From Pseudanabaena galeata CCNP1313 (GTDB taxonomy: Bacteria; Cyanobacteriota; Cyanobacteriia; Pseudanabaenales; Pseudanabaenaceae), in NCBI RefSeq assembly GCF_029910235.1, contig NZ_CP112874.1, positions 2,914,001-2,978,000 on the forward strand: a DNA stretch of 64,000 nt, written 5' to 3'. The position numbers and the translations under genes are program-made. How positions within the stretch are numbered: the first letter of the stretch is position 1; each line of letters starts with the position of its first letter. Shown here one piece after another: positions 34,349 to 40,960 of this stretch. The notes under the pieces were generated by a model. That model saw only the letters and a list, made by a program, of their open reading frames with translations, was not told where the DNA came from and did no database searches.

Positions 34349-34460
34349 GGCGATCTCGTTTTTGGCGGGTGATTGGGCGATCTCGTTTTTTGTGGATGAT
34401 TGGGCGATCGCGTTTTTGTGGGTGGTTGGGCGATCGTATTTTGGTTGGTGGGCGATCGCC
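34349..34460 (+). repeat. directional HIP1-type array 2
   Basis: About five units (GGCGATCTCGTTTTTGGC, GGGCGATCTCGTTTTTTGTG, GGGCGATCGCGTTTTTGTGG and others) reach exactly to the stop codon of the TA locus 2 antitoxin, in the same orientation as array 1. Confidence 0.85.
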
Positions 34461-34778
34461 TTACCCTACTCCAGCAATAACCTGACCTATATCTTGAGGC
34501 GTAGCACCAGTTGCCAACATCGCCCTAATCAATAACTCAATAGAAACAGAAGCATCACCATTCTCCGCCTTAGCAATCCGAGGCTGACTAGAACTCATTT
34601 TAGAAGCAAGCTCACTTTGAGTCATTATCTTTTGCCGACGCTCCTTTAGATTTTGACTAAGCGCCAGTTTAATCTCAACTAAAACAGACTCTTCAGCAGT
34701 TAAAGCCAAAAAATCTGAAACCGATCCAACCTTCCAACCCTTAGCTTCTAAACGCTCTCTTTTAGCTTGATCCATCAT
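34461..34778 (-). CDS. higA: TA locus 2 antitoxin, HigA-like XRE protein (105 aa)
   Basis: LKERRQKIMTQSELASKMSS, SQPRIAKAENGDASVSIELL: a classical XRE helix-turn-helix (residues about 46-95). An N-terminal helical part (residues 1-40) precedes it. In HigBA-type loci the antitoxin follows the toxin and represses the operon, as in this order. Six bp after the toxin stop. The symbol is by homology only. Confidence 0.8.
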   Translation of the reverse strand: MMDQAKRERLEAKGWKVGSVSDFLALTAEESVLVEIKLALSQNLKERRQKIMTQSELASKMSSSQPRIAKAENGDASVSIELLIRAMLATGATPQDIGQVIAGVG

Positions 34779-34784
34779 ATTCTC

Positions 34785-35117
34785 CTAATCAGTATCATAT
34801 TTACTAAGTCTCTTTTTACAAATATCAATCACATTTTTAGGTGTCGTTCTCGTGGATTTATTAAAAACCTCCACAATCAAAATTGCATCATCATCAATTC
34901 GATAAATGATTCTCCAGTTTTTCTCTGCATCGCGAATTCGTAACTCATGACAGCGCTCTCCTATACTTGGCATCGGACGAGAATGGGGCAATCCAATAGA
35001 TACACCTTGCTGCAATTGCCTGAGCAGAACACCAGTTTCCACTCGTATTTCTTGACTGAAAGGTGGAGTTTTAACCTGACCATGCAGCCAAACTAAAGGT
35101 TTACTTTGATTTCCCAT
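34785..35117 (-). CDS. higB: TA locus 2 toxin, HigB-like/phage Gp49-like (110 aa)
   Basis: LVWLHGQVKTPPFSQEIRVE and ERCHELRIRDAEKNWRIIYR match the Gp49-like HigB family (RxR..HELR...WRIIYRID). It is the first gene of a toxin-antitoxin pair, with the XRE antitoxin 6 bp downstream. The family cuts mRNA in a ribosome-dependent manner. Symbol by homology. Confidence 0.82.
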   Translation of the reverse strand: MGNQSKPLVWLHGQVKTPPFSQEIRVETGVLLRQLQQGVSIGLPHSRPMPSIGERCHELRIRDAEKNWRIIYRIDDDAILIVEVFNKSTRTTPKNVIDICKKRLSKYDTD

Positions 35118-35165
35118 ATCGTTCTATATCATATCTGATATATTAGCATGGATTAATTCTGTTGT

Positions 35166-35268
35166 AGCGATCGCGTTGTACTTTTTGGTGGTGATTTGGC
35201 GATCATTTTTGTTGGTGGTGGGTTGGGCGATCGCGTTTTTTGAGGGATTGGGCGATCGCTTGACATAG
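35166..35268 (+). repeat. directional HIP1-type array 3
   Basis: About four units (GCGATCGCGTTGTACTTTTT, GGCGATCATTTTTGTTGG, TTGGGCGATCGCGTTTTTTG, TTGGGCGATCGCTT) lie between TA loci 2 and 3. The orientation is unchanged although the flanking genes are divergent. Confidence 0.8.
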
Positions 35269-35308
35269 TATTAATATTGATACTAATATTCACTATAAAC
35301 CTAACCTT

Positions 35309-35563
35309 ATGGCACAAGTAGAAAAAATAGTTGCTCAGCTAAAAAGGAATTCTCAAAATGTTAACTTCACTGATTTAGTAAAAGTTTGCAATCATTACTT
35401 TGGAGAGCCTCGACAGCAAGGGACGAGTCATTGTGTCTACAAAACCCCTTGGCAAGGCGACCCTCGCGATAACATTCAAGAAAAGAATGGCAAAGCAAAA
35501 GTTTATCAAGTTAAACAAGTATTAGCAGCGATCGAAAAAATTGAGGAAATGAAAGATGATTAA
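35309..35563 (+). CDS. hicA: HicA-like mRNA interferase toxin (TA locus 3)
   Basis: 84 residues. FTDLVKVCNHYFGEPRQQGT then SHCVYKTPWQGDPRDNIQ holds the expected HicA histidine (GTSH). The fold is a double-stranded RNA-binding-like alpha-beta. It overlaps hicB by 8 bp, in the usual hicA-hicB order. TTGATACTAATATTCACTAT upstream may contain the promoter. Confidence 0.85.
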   Translation: MAQVEKIVAQLKRNSQNVNFTDLVKVCNHYFGEPRQQGTSHCVYKTPWQGDPRDNIQEKNGKAKVYQVKQVLAAIEKIEEMKDD

Positions 35564-35882
35564 CCATGAACACTACAGCTATAAAATTACTTGGTCAGTT
35601 GAAGATCAAGAATTCGCAGGATTATGTGCAGAGTTTCCTAGTTTGTCTTATCTTGATGAGGATCGTTCGATGGCTCTCGAAGGTATTACAAATCTGGTCA
35701 AAGATGTAGTAACAGATATGGAAGCAAATGGAGAAAAGATTCCAGAACCAATAGCCGAAAAGGTCTATAGCGGTAAACTTCAAGTTCGCATTCCTCCATC
35801 TCTTCATCGCAGATTAGCAATGGAAGCCGCAGAAGAAAACGTTAGCTTAAATCGTTATATGAGTCAAAAACTCGCAGGCTGA
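35556..35882 (+). CDS. hicB: HicB-like antitoxin (TA locus 3)
   Basis: 108 residues. The N-terminus YSYKITWSVEDQEFAGLCAE and FPSLSYLDEDRSMALEGI is the partly degraded RNase H-like HicB fold. The C-terminus (VRIPPSLHRRLAMEAAEENV, SLNRYMSQKLAG) is a ribbon-helix-helix DNA-binding domain. It neutralises HicA and regulates the operon. Confidence 0.85.
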   Translation: MINHEHYSYKITWSVEDQEFAGLCAEFPSLSYLDEDRSMALEGITNLVKDVVTDMEANGEKIPEPIAEKVYSGKLQVRIPPSLHRRLAMEAAEENVSLNRYMSQKLAG

Positions 35883-35892
35883 TATTTGTTAC

Positions 35893-36120
35893 TTTTTTTG
35901 TGAGAGGTTGGGCGATCGTGTTTTGTGAGGGATTGGGCGATCGCGTTTTGGTGGGGGTGAATGGGCGATCGCGTTTTGTGTAGGTGATTGGGCGATCGTA
36001 TTTTCTGGTGAGTGATGGGGCGATCGCGTTTTTAGTGGATGGTTGGGCGATCGTGTTTTTTGGTGGGTGGTTGGGCGATCGTTTTTTGTGAATGATTGGG
36101 CGATCGCATTGTACTTTTTT
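35893..36120 (+). repeat. directional HIP1-type array 4 (about 8 units)
   Basis: The largest clean run: TTGGGCGATCGTGTTTTGTG, TTGGGCGATCGCGTTTTGGT, ATGGGCGATCGCGTTTTGTG and further variants, spaced 25-31 bp. Frames open on the reverse strand across it are repeat artefacts. Confidence 0.85.
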
Positions 36121-36178
36121 CTCAAAAATCAGCGATATAATATGTTTGAAGATAAATTTGTACATTTTGTGATGGCGT

Positions 36179-36475
36179 ATGAGTCTTACTATCAAATACG
36201 AGCAAGCACTTAATCAGTTCTCAGAAATTTGCGATCGCGTGATTGCAGAAAATAACTTTGTCATTTTGGAACGTGGCGATCGCGAAAATGTTGCAGTGAT
36301 CTCAGCTAAAGAGCTATCAAGTTTGCTCGAGACTTTGCATTTACTCAAATCCCCTAAAAATGCAATCCGTTTATTTGAAGCTTTAGAAGAAGCGGATTCG
36401 AGAACAGTTTTGCCGAAAACTTTGAATCAACTCAGTCAGGAGGTGGGACTTGCCAGTACCAAAGAAACTGCGTGA
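36179..36475 (+). CDS. TA locus 4 antitoxin, Phd/YefM-like (98 aa)
   Basis: LTIKYEQALNQFSEICDRVI and VILERGDRENVAVISAKELS have the Phd/YefM pattern (short N-terminal strands, then helices, with exposed GDREN). The C-terminal stretch binds the toxin. It overlaps the toxin frame by 26 bp. Confidence 0.8.
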   Translation: MSLTIKYEQALNQFSEICDRVIAENNFVILERGDRENVAVISAKELSSLLETLHLLKSPKNAIRLFEALEEADSRTVLPKTLNQLSQEVGLASTKETA

Positions 36476-36725
36476 TGCTGTCTTTGTGTCACAATTCAGG
36501 CAAGACCTAGTGTATTGGGTGAATACGGATCGTAAAATTGCTATTCGAGCGATGGAACTAGTTGAATCTATTCTTGATGATCCATTTAAGGGAATTGGCA
36601 AGCCTGAACCTCTCAAATATATTGGTGAAAACACATGGTCAAGAAGATTAACTCAAGAACATCGAATGGTCTATCGCGTTAAAGATGATCGCATTGAGTT
36701 TCTTCAAGCTCGTTATCACTATTAG
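36450..36725 (+). CDS. TA locus 4 toxin, Txe/YoeB-like (91 aa)
   Basis: WVNTDRKIAIRAMELVESIL, DDPFKGIGKPEPLKYIGENT and WSRRLTQEHRMVYRV carry the YoeB residues (GxGKPExL, WSRRITxEHRLVY) and the C-terminal QARYHY motif. YoeB cuts mRNA on the ribosome. The stop codon TAG at 36723-36725 is formed at the junction with the first array unit (TAGGCGATCGCG). It overlaps the antitoxin by 26 bp. Confidence 0.87.
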   Translation: MPVPKKLRDAVFVSQFRQDLVYWVNTDRKIAIRAMELVESILDDPFKGIGKPEPLKYIGENTWSRRLTQEHRMVYRVKDDRIEFLQARYHY

Positions 36726-36950
36726 GCGATCGCGTTTTTAGTGAGTGAGTGGGAGATCGCGTTTTTGTGGATGATTGGGCGATCGCGTTTTTGGTGATTG
36801 GTTGGGCGATCGCGTTTTTTGTGAGTGGTTGGGAGATCGCGTTTTGGTGGGGGTGAATGGGCGATCGCGTTTTGTGTGTGTGGATTGGGCGATCACGTTT
36901 TTGTGGGGGATGATTGGGCGATCGCGTTTTTTGTGAGGCGATCTATCTGA
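36724..36950 (+). repeat. directional HIP1-type array 5 (about 8 units)
   Basis: Units GGCGATCGCGTTTTTAGTGA, GGGAGATCGCGTTTTTGTGG, TTGGGCGATCGCGTTTTTGG, TTGGGCGATCGCGTTTTTTG and more fill the gap between TA loci 4 and 5, in the same orientation. Two units have GGGAGATCGC, a one-base change of the core. Confidence 0.85.
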
Positions 36951-36997
36951 CTCTAATAAATTTCCCTGCGATGCCCAACCCTAGCAATGAAGATTAA

Positions 36998-37210
36998 CTA
37001 ATTTTCTACATCAAATTCATAAATGACTCGATAATCTCCTACCCTCAATTTATAAAATCCAGACCACTGACCAGTCAATGGCAGAGGTGAAATCTTCTCA
37101 AAATTAGCGCTCAACCATTGAATTTTCTTCAGGATTCGTACACGCACAACCTGAGAAATTTCATCTAGATCATCTATAGACTCTGGTTCAAAACTTACTG
37201 AATAAGCCAT
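36998..37210 (-). CDS. TA locus 5 toxin, RelE/ParE-like (70 aa)
   Basis: YSVSFEPESIDDLDEISQVV, RVRILKKIQWLSANFEKI and GQWSGFYKLRVGDYRVIYEF match the RelE/ParE fold (LRVGDYRVIYE). It is a little short at the C-terminus. It lies 3 bp after the antitoxin gene. Confidence 0.82.
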   Translation of the reverse strand: MAYSVSFEPESIDDLDEISQVVRVRILKKIQWLSANFEKISPLPLTGQWSGFYKLRVGDYRVIYEFDVEN

Positions 37211-37213
37211 TTA

Positions 37214-37438
37214 TTAATCTATTCCATATCTTTTGTATACTTCTGATGCTGGAATAGTAGATCTTCCCTCCATCCGTTTTTTTTGTATGTTTAGCAAACT
37301 CTGCATGAATGATTCTTTGATTTCTTTCCCCTGATCAGGATCGCTAAAGTACTCATCCAAACGTTCATCCACAGTATTACGGATTAAAGTTTGTAGTTGC
37401 TCTACAGTCAAGTCTTTTACTTGCATAGTTTCTACCAA
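37214..37438 (-). CDS. TA locus 5 antitoxin-like protein (74 aa)
   Basis: A helical protein: LTVEQLQTLIRNTVDERLDE and SLLNIQKKRMEGRSTIPASE. The pattern matches small cyanobacterial antitoxins next to RelE-like toxins, although I do not know a formal family name. The order antitoxin-toxin and 3-bp spacing support the pairing. Confidence 0.7.
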   Translation of the reverse strand: MVETMQVKDLTVEQLQTLIRNTVDERLDEYFSDPDQGKEIKESFMQSLLNIQKKRMEGRSTIPASEVYKRYGID

Positions 37439-37474
37439 CGATCAAATATATTGATGATTATAACAATTTTTAGA

Positions 37475-37592
37475 TAGCGTTTTTTTTGTGAGGTGATTGG
37501 GCGATCGCGTTTTTGGTGAGTGGTTGGGCGATCGCGTTTTGGGTGGGTGATTGGGCGATCATATTTTTGGTGAGAAGATGATTGGGCGATCG
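37475..37592 (+). repeat. directional HIP1-type array 6
   Basis: About four units (AGCGTTTTTTTTGTGAGG, TTGGGCGATCGCGTTTTTGG, TTGGGCGATCGCGTTTTGGG, TTGGGCGATCATATTTTTGG) and one terminal GGGCGATCGCT, ending 7 bp before the TA locus 6 toxin stop. Confidence 0.82.
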
Positions 37593-37599
37593 CTATACA

Positions 37600-37896
37600 T
37601 TAGTTCTGTTTAAATACTTGCTCAATATCCCTTGAACCATGAAGCAACCGAATTACATCAATACCACCCTCAATCTGCTGATAAAACACAACATAATTAC
37701 CGATAGGAAAGCTCCGTAAATCTGGCAATAACTCTGGTCTTTTCCGTCCCAAACCTGAATTCTGAGCCAAAGTCAACAACTTACTTTCTATTCGATCTAA
37801 AAAATCATCCGCTCTATCTGGACTATCATCGGCAATATAATCCCAAATATCCAGCAAATCCAACTCAGCAAGCGGACGCTTCAGAATGATTGCCAT
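37600..37896 (-). CDS. parE: ParE-like toxin (TA locus 6)
   Basis: 98 residues. LAELDLLDIWDYIADDSPDR, ADDFLDRIESKLLTLAQNSG and GRKRPELLPDLRSFPIGNYV, VFYQQIEGGIDVIRLLHGSRD are classic ParE segments. ParE poisons DNA gyrase. The start shares its base with the antitoxin stop, so the pair is coupled (ATGA-like junction at 37896). Confidence 0.87.
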   Translation of the reverse strand: MAIILKRPLAELDLLDIWDYIADDSPDRADDFLDRIESKLLTLAQNSGLGRKRPELLPDLRSFPIGNYVVFYQQIEGGIDVIRLLHGSRDIEQVFKQN

Positions 37897-38153
37897 TATT
37901 GCACCTGCTTCTGTTGCTTGCGCTGACGTGCCGTTGCCTTCACTGCCTGTATATCAAGAGGCGTAGCATCACCACTATCTAAACCCGCCTGAATATCTTG
38001 ACGTAACTCCTGCAAACGCAACTGCTGAAGTTGATCCCGTTCTTGCAATAATCTCAAACCCTCACGCACAACCTCACTAGCAGAATAGTACAAGCCAGTA
38101 CTAACCTTTCCCTGTATAAAGCTCTCTAGCTCAGGCGTTAGAGACACATTCAT
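37896..38153 (-). CDS. parD: ParD-like antitoxin (TA locus 6)
   Basis: 85 residues. NVSLTPELESFIQGKVSTGL and YYSASEVVREGLRLLQERDQ form the ribbon-helix-helix of ParD. The C-terminal glutamine-rich helix (LRQDIQAGLDSGDATPLDIQ) binds ParE. It is the first gene of the pair. Confidence 0.87.
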   Translation of the reverse strand: MNVSLTPELESFIQGKVSTGLYYSASEVVREGLRLLQERDQLQQLRLQELRQDIQAGLDSGDATPLDIQAVKATARQRKQQKQVQ

Positions 38154-38236
38154 AAGTTTAGTCCTCTAAATAATCTTGATATCAATATTCTCGCTGTAAT
38201 AACAGTAAATAGCAATAACTGTTATCAAATTTATTG

Positions 38237-38392
38237 AGCGATCGCATTTTTGGGATGGGGATTGGGCGATCGTGTTTTTGTGAGTGGTGGGGCGATCGCG
38301 TTTTTTAGGGAGGGATTGGGCGACCGCGTTTTTGTGGGGGGATGATTGGGCGATCGCGTTTTGTGTGTGGATTTGGCGATCGTGTTATCCTG
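38237..38392 (+). repeat. directional HIP1-type array 7
   Basis: About six units (GAGCGATCGCATTTTTGG, TTGGGCGATCGTGTTTTTGT, GGGGCGATCGCGTTTTTTAG, TTGGGCGACCGCGTTTTTGT, TTGGGCGATCGCGTTTTGTG, TTTGGCGATCGTGT) between TA loci 6 and 7. One unit has lost the palindrome (GCGACCGC). Confidence 0.82.
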
Positions 38393-38452
38393 TCACACAT
38401 TTTTTGTTTTTGCAGTAAAATAAGCCTATTACTTCTACATAGACTTACAGTT

Positions 38453-38680
38453 ATGACAGTAGAATTTGCACCAATTTTTGAGCTAGGACTTTCAGAAAAG
38501 CTACAGCTTCTTGAGGACTTATGGGATAACATTGCAACTCAACCAGCAAATATTCCTGTACTAGACTGGCAAAAAGAAGAACTAGCTAAAAGAAAACTAT
38601 CTCACTCCCAAAATCCTAATTTAGCAAGTTCTTGGGATTCAGTAAAAGCAAGAATCCGTAGTCATCAAAGAAATGGCTAA
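38453..38680 (+). CDS. orphan addiction-module antitoxin component (TA locus 7)
   Basis: 75 residues. LGLSEKLQLLEDLWDNIATQ, PANIPVLDWQKEELAKRKLS fits the small addiction-module component family (TIGR02574-type) normally paired with a ParE-like toxin. No toxin gene follows; a Phd/YoeB pair starts 66 bp later. It is either an orphan antitoxin or the remainder of a broken pair. The ATG at 38453 is used; the frame upstream runs into array 7. Confidence 0.75.
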   Translation: MTVEFAPIFELGLSEKLQLLEDLWDNIATQPANIPVLDWQKEELAKRKLSHSQNPNLASSWDSVKARIRSHQRNG

Positions 38681-38746
38681 GAGTCTACAAATGTGTAATT
38701 AGCAGAAAAAAGTGGTACGATAAATTGTACAAGTTTAAGTGTATTA

Positions 38747-39010
38747 ATGAAAATTCTTAATGCGAGTGAAGCGAGAGCCAACTTGTTCAGCTTAGTCGAA
38801 CAGGTTAACAAAGATCATTTACCAAGAATTATTACGAGTCGGCAAGGTGATGCGGTATTGCTGTCTAAATCTGATTGGGAGAGCATACAGGAAACTCTCT
38901 ATCTTCAATCTATTCCTAATTTAGTTGAGTCAATTAAATCCGCCGAACAATTGGATGAGTGGGTTTCTGAAGATGAATTTTTAGGAGCATTGAATGGAAT
39001 GGAAGATTGA
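38747..39010 (+). CDS. TA locus 8 antitoxin, Phd/YefM-like (87 aa)
   Basis: MKILNASEARANLFSLVEQV, NKDHLPRIITSRQGDAVLLS, SDWESIQETLYLQSIP are clear YefM signatures. It overlaps the toxin gene by 17 bp. Confidence 0.88.
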   Translation: MKILNASEARANLFSLVEQVNKDHLPRIITSRQGDAVLLSKSDWESIQETLYLQSIPNLVESIKSAEQLDEWVSEDEFLGALNGMED

Positions 39011-39251
39011 ATTTAGTCGAAATGTGATTAAGGATGCTAAAAAGTTGAAGTCTGCCAATTTGGACTCAAACCTCAAATCTCTACTAGAAATCCTCAAGCA
39101 GAATCCCTATGAACCTCCCTATGAGAAACTTTCAGGCAACTTGAAAGGATATTTCTCAAGACGCATCAATATCAAACATCGATTGGTTTATGCCATCAAT
39201 GAAGAAACTAAAACCATTAGAGTTGTTTCTGTGTGGTCACATTATGAATAG
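38994..39251 (+). CDS. TA locus 8 toxin, YoeB-like (85 aa)
   Basis: MEWKIEFSRNVIKDAKKLKS, PPYEKLSGNLKGYFSRRIN and KHRLVYAINEETKTIRVVSV match the Txe/YoeB family (YEKLxGNLxGxxSRRIN, HRLVYxI, SxWSHY), ending SHYE. It is the last complete TA locus of the island. Confidence 0.86.
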   Translation: MEWKIEFSRNVIKDAKKLKSANLDSNLKSLLEILKQNPYEPPYEKLSGNLKGYFSRRINIKHRLVYAINEETKTIRVVSVWSHYE

Positions 39252-39362
39252 CAGTGATCGCTTTTTGAGCGAATCCTAAATTTCACATGGCAATCCTACA
39301 GCAATAAGACTCCAAATAAGACAAAGAGCCAAGTTTTTGTGTGAATATTGTCATTCTTCAAG

Positions 39363-39735
39363 CGATCGCTGGTAGATCGAACTACCAAAACTGTTGAAAC
39401 ACTCACCACAAGATGGGGACGTTTTGTTGATGTGTTAGTTGAGCCTGCGGTATTACGCTTATCCCCCAAAAAAGTATTGACGTAAAAGAAGTTTCGAGCC
39501 AGAACTAAGCATCAAGGATTTGCGGTGGAAATTGTTATACGAGCTATCGATATAGCTGTCGACATTCTTGTTAGGACATAAAACCCAAATAGTGTGAGGC
39601 GGCGCTTCGCGCCGCCTCACACTATTTGGGTTTTGAGTTTGTCCTGATACAGGTGGCTATAGCTATAACACTGAGTTAGTCCTAGTGGAATGTAAGTCGC
39701 GTTTATCATCGGTAAACAACAGCAAACCTACTCAA
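39363..39735 (+). pseudogene. decayed PD-(D/E)XK nuclease-like gene (DUF3782 type) interrupted by a family A element
   Basis: Pieces of a DUF3782-like protein are readable: VDRTTKTVETLTTRWGRFVD and VLVEPAVLRLSPKKV (39372-39476), then IDVKEVSS in another frame, then RTKHQGFAVEIVIRAID up to 39550, and NTELVLVECKSRLSSVNNSK after 39667. VECKSRL carries the ExK of the nuclease motif. At least two frameshifts and the inserted element (39551-39667) break the gene. Removing the element at the TA target joins IRAID with NTELVLVECK in frame. Confidence 0.72.
39551..39667. repeat. MITE-like palindromic element, family A copy 4, inside a pseudogene
   Basis: Ends are TATAGCTGTCGACATTC and, inverted, TATAGCTATAGCCACCTGTA. 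Nested are AGGACATAAAACCC against GGGTTTTGAGTTTGTCCT and the perfect palindrome AAATAGTGTGAGGCGGCGC/GCGCCGCCTCACACTATTT. The outermost TA at each side fits a target-site duplication. The insertion splits a recognisable coding sequence, so this copy must have moved. Confidence 0.8.
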
Positions 39736-39838
39736 ATTATTATGTCATAGCTTATTCGCTTGCATTAGCGTGGTATGGCGATCGACTAAGTATTACTACG
39801 GGCTATAATCAACCCCAAGTCTATAAATTTTTGTAAAT

Positions 39839-40825
39839 ATGTCGTCCCCAACCCCTGACGTACCAGCGAGCGAGTCTCGCGAAGCCCGTACCCGCCAAAT
39901 GCTCGGAATGAAAGGTGCGGACATTAAAGAAGCTTCGATCTGGAAGATCCGCTTGCAATTGATGAAACCGATTACATGGATACCCCTAATGTGGGGCGTA
40001 CTCTGCGGCGCAGCCTCCTCTGGTGAGTTTGCATGGTCAGTTGAAAATGTATTTCGATCGCTACTTTGTATGCTCATGTCAGGGCCCCTACTGACAGGCT
40101 ATACCCAGACAATCAATGACTATTACGATCGCGAAATCGACGCAATTAACGAACCCTATCGTCCGATTCCATCGGGAGCAATTCCCCTCAATCAAGTCAT
40201 TGCTCAGATTTGGGTTTTGCTGCTTGGTGGTATTGGTGTCGCCGCAATTCTGGATATCACGGCTGGTCATACGGACTTTATCATGACCAAATTAGCGCTG
40301 GGTGGCTCATTGGTTGCCTACATCTACTCAGCACCACCTTTGAAGCTCAAGCAAAATGGATGGCTGGGCAACTATGCTCTTGGGGCAAGTTATATTGCTC
40401 TACCTTGGTGGGCAGGTCATGCGCTTTATGGCACTCTCAACTGGACAGTGGTAGTCGTGACACTGTTCTATAGTCTTGCGGGCTTAGGAATCGCTGTTGT
40501 CAATGACTTTAAGAGTGTGGAAGGCGATCGCGAATTGGGATTAAAATCTTTGCCAGTGATGTTTGGGGTGCAGAAAGCTGCCTTAATCTCAGCAACGGCG
40601 ATCGATGTCTTCCAAATTGGCATTGCTGTTTATTTAGTTACCGTTGGCGAACAATTACTAGCAAGTTTGATTGTGCTGTTAGTGATTCCGCAAATTACAT
40701 TCCAAGATATGTACTTCCTGCGTGATCCCCTCAAGAATGATGTGAAATATCAGGCTAGCGCTCAACCATTTCTGGTAATTGGGATGTTAGTCGCAGGGAT
40801 TGCGATGGGACATGCTGGTATCTAA
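39839..40825 (+). CDS. chlG: chlorophyll synthase
   Basis: 328 residues with about nine membrane helices. The UbiA-family Asp motifs are NDYYDREIDAINEPYRPIPS (first) and NDFKSVEGDRELGLKSLPV (second), which bind the diphosphate through magnesium. RTRQMLGMKGADIKEASIWK is a ChlG N-terminal stretch. It attaches the phytyl or geranylgeranyl tail to chlorophyllide a, the last step of chlorophyll synthesis, in the thylakoid membrane. Start: the ATG at 39839 fits the usual short N-terminus. Confidence 0.93.
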   Translation: MSSPTPDVPASESREARTRQMLGMKGADIKEASIWKIRLQLMKPITWIPLMWGVLCGAASSGEFAWSVENVFRSLLCMLMSGPLLTGYTQTINDYYDREIDAINEPYRPIPSGAIPLNQVIAQIWVLLLGGIGVAAILDITAGHTDFIMTKLALGGSLVAYIYSAPPLKLKQNGWLGNYALGASYIALPWWAGHALYGTLNWTVVVVTLFYSLAGLGIAVVNDFKSVEGDRELGLKSLPVMFGVQKAALISATAIDVFQIGIAVYLVTVGEQLLASLIVLLVIPQITFQDMYFLRDPLKNDVKYQASAQPFLVIGMLVAGIAMGHAGI

Positions 40826-40860
40826 AGCATAAAGGGACGCTAAGCGTCCCTTTATGCTTT
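40824..40860 (+). terminator. hairpin terminator after chlG
   Basis: AAAGCATAAAGGGACGC, loop TAA, GCGTCCCTTTATGCTTT, starting within the stop codon TAA of chlG. A good rho-independent shape apart from a short T-run. Confidence 0.65.
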
Positions 40861-40960
40861 GAAGAAAATAGCCCCTACAGGGTGATTTAGTGATGCTGAA
40901 TGTTGCATATCATCTGTATGCAAAGAGAACCGACACATCAGAGAAAACTTGCCAATATTC

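Noticed and set aside
35842-36195. Open frames on the minus strand across arrays 4 (and 38305-38532)
   Set aside because: They translate the repeat in three phases (RDRPI, AIAQ, TRSPN) and have no independent protein features.
33531-38392. The HIP1 arrays as CRISPR arrays
   Set aside because: Units are only about 25-31 bp in total with a degenerate core and low-complexity G/T-rich linkers; there are no unique spacers of regular length and no cas genes.
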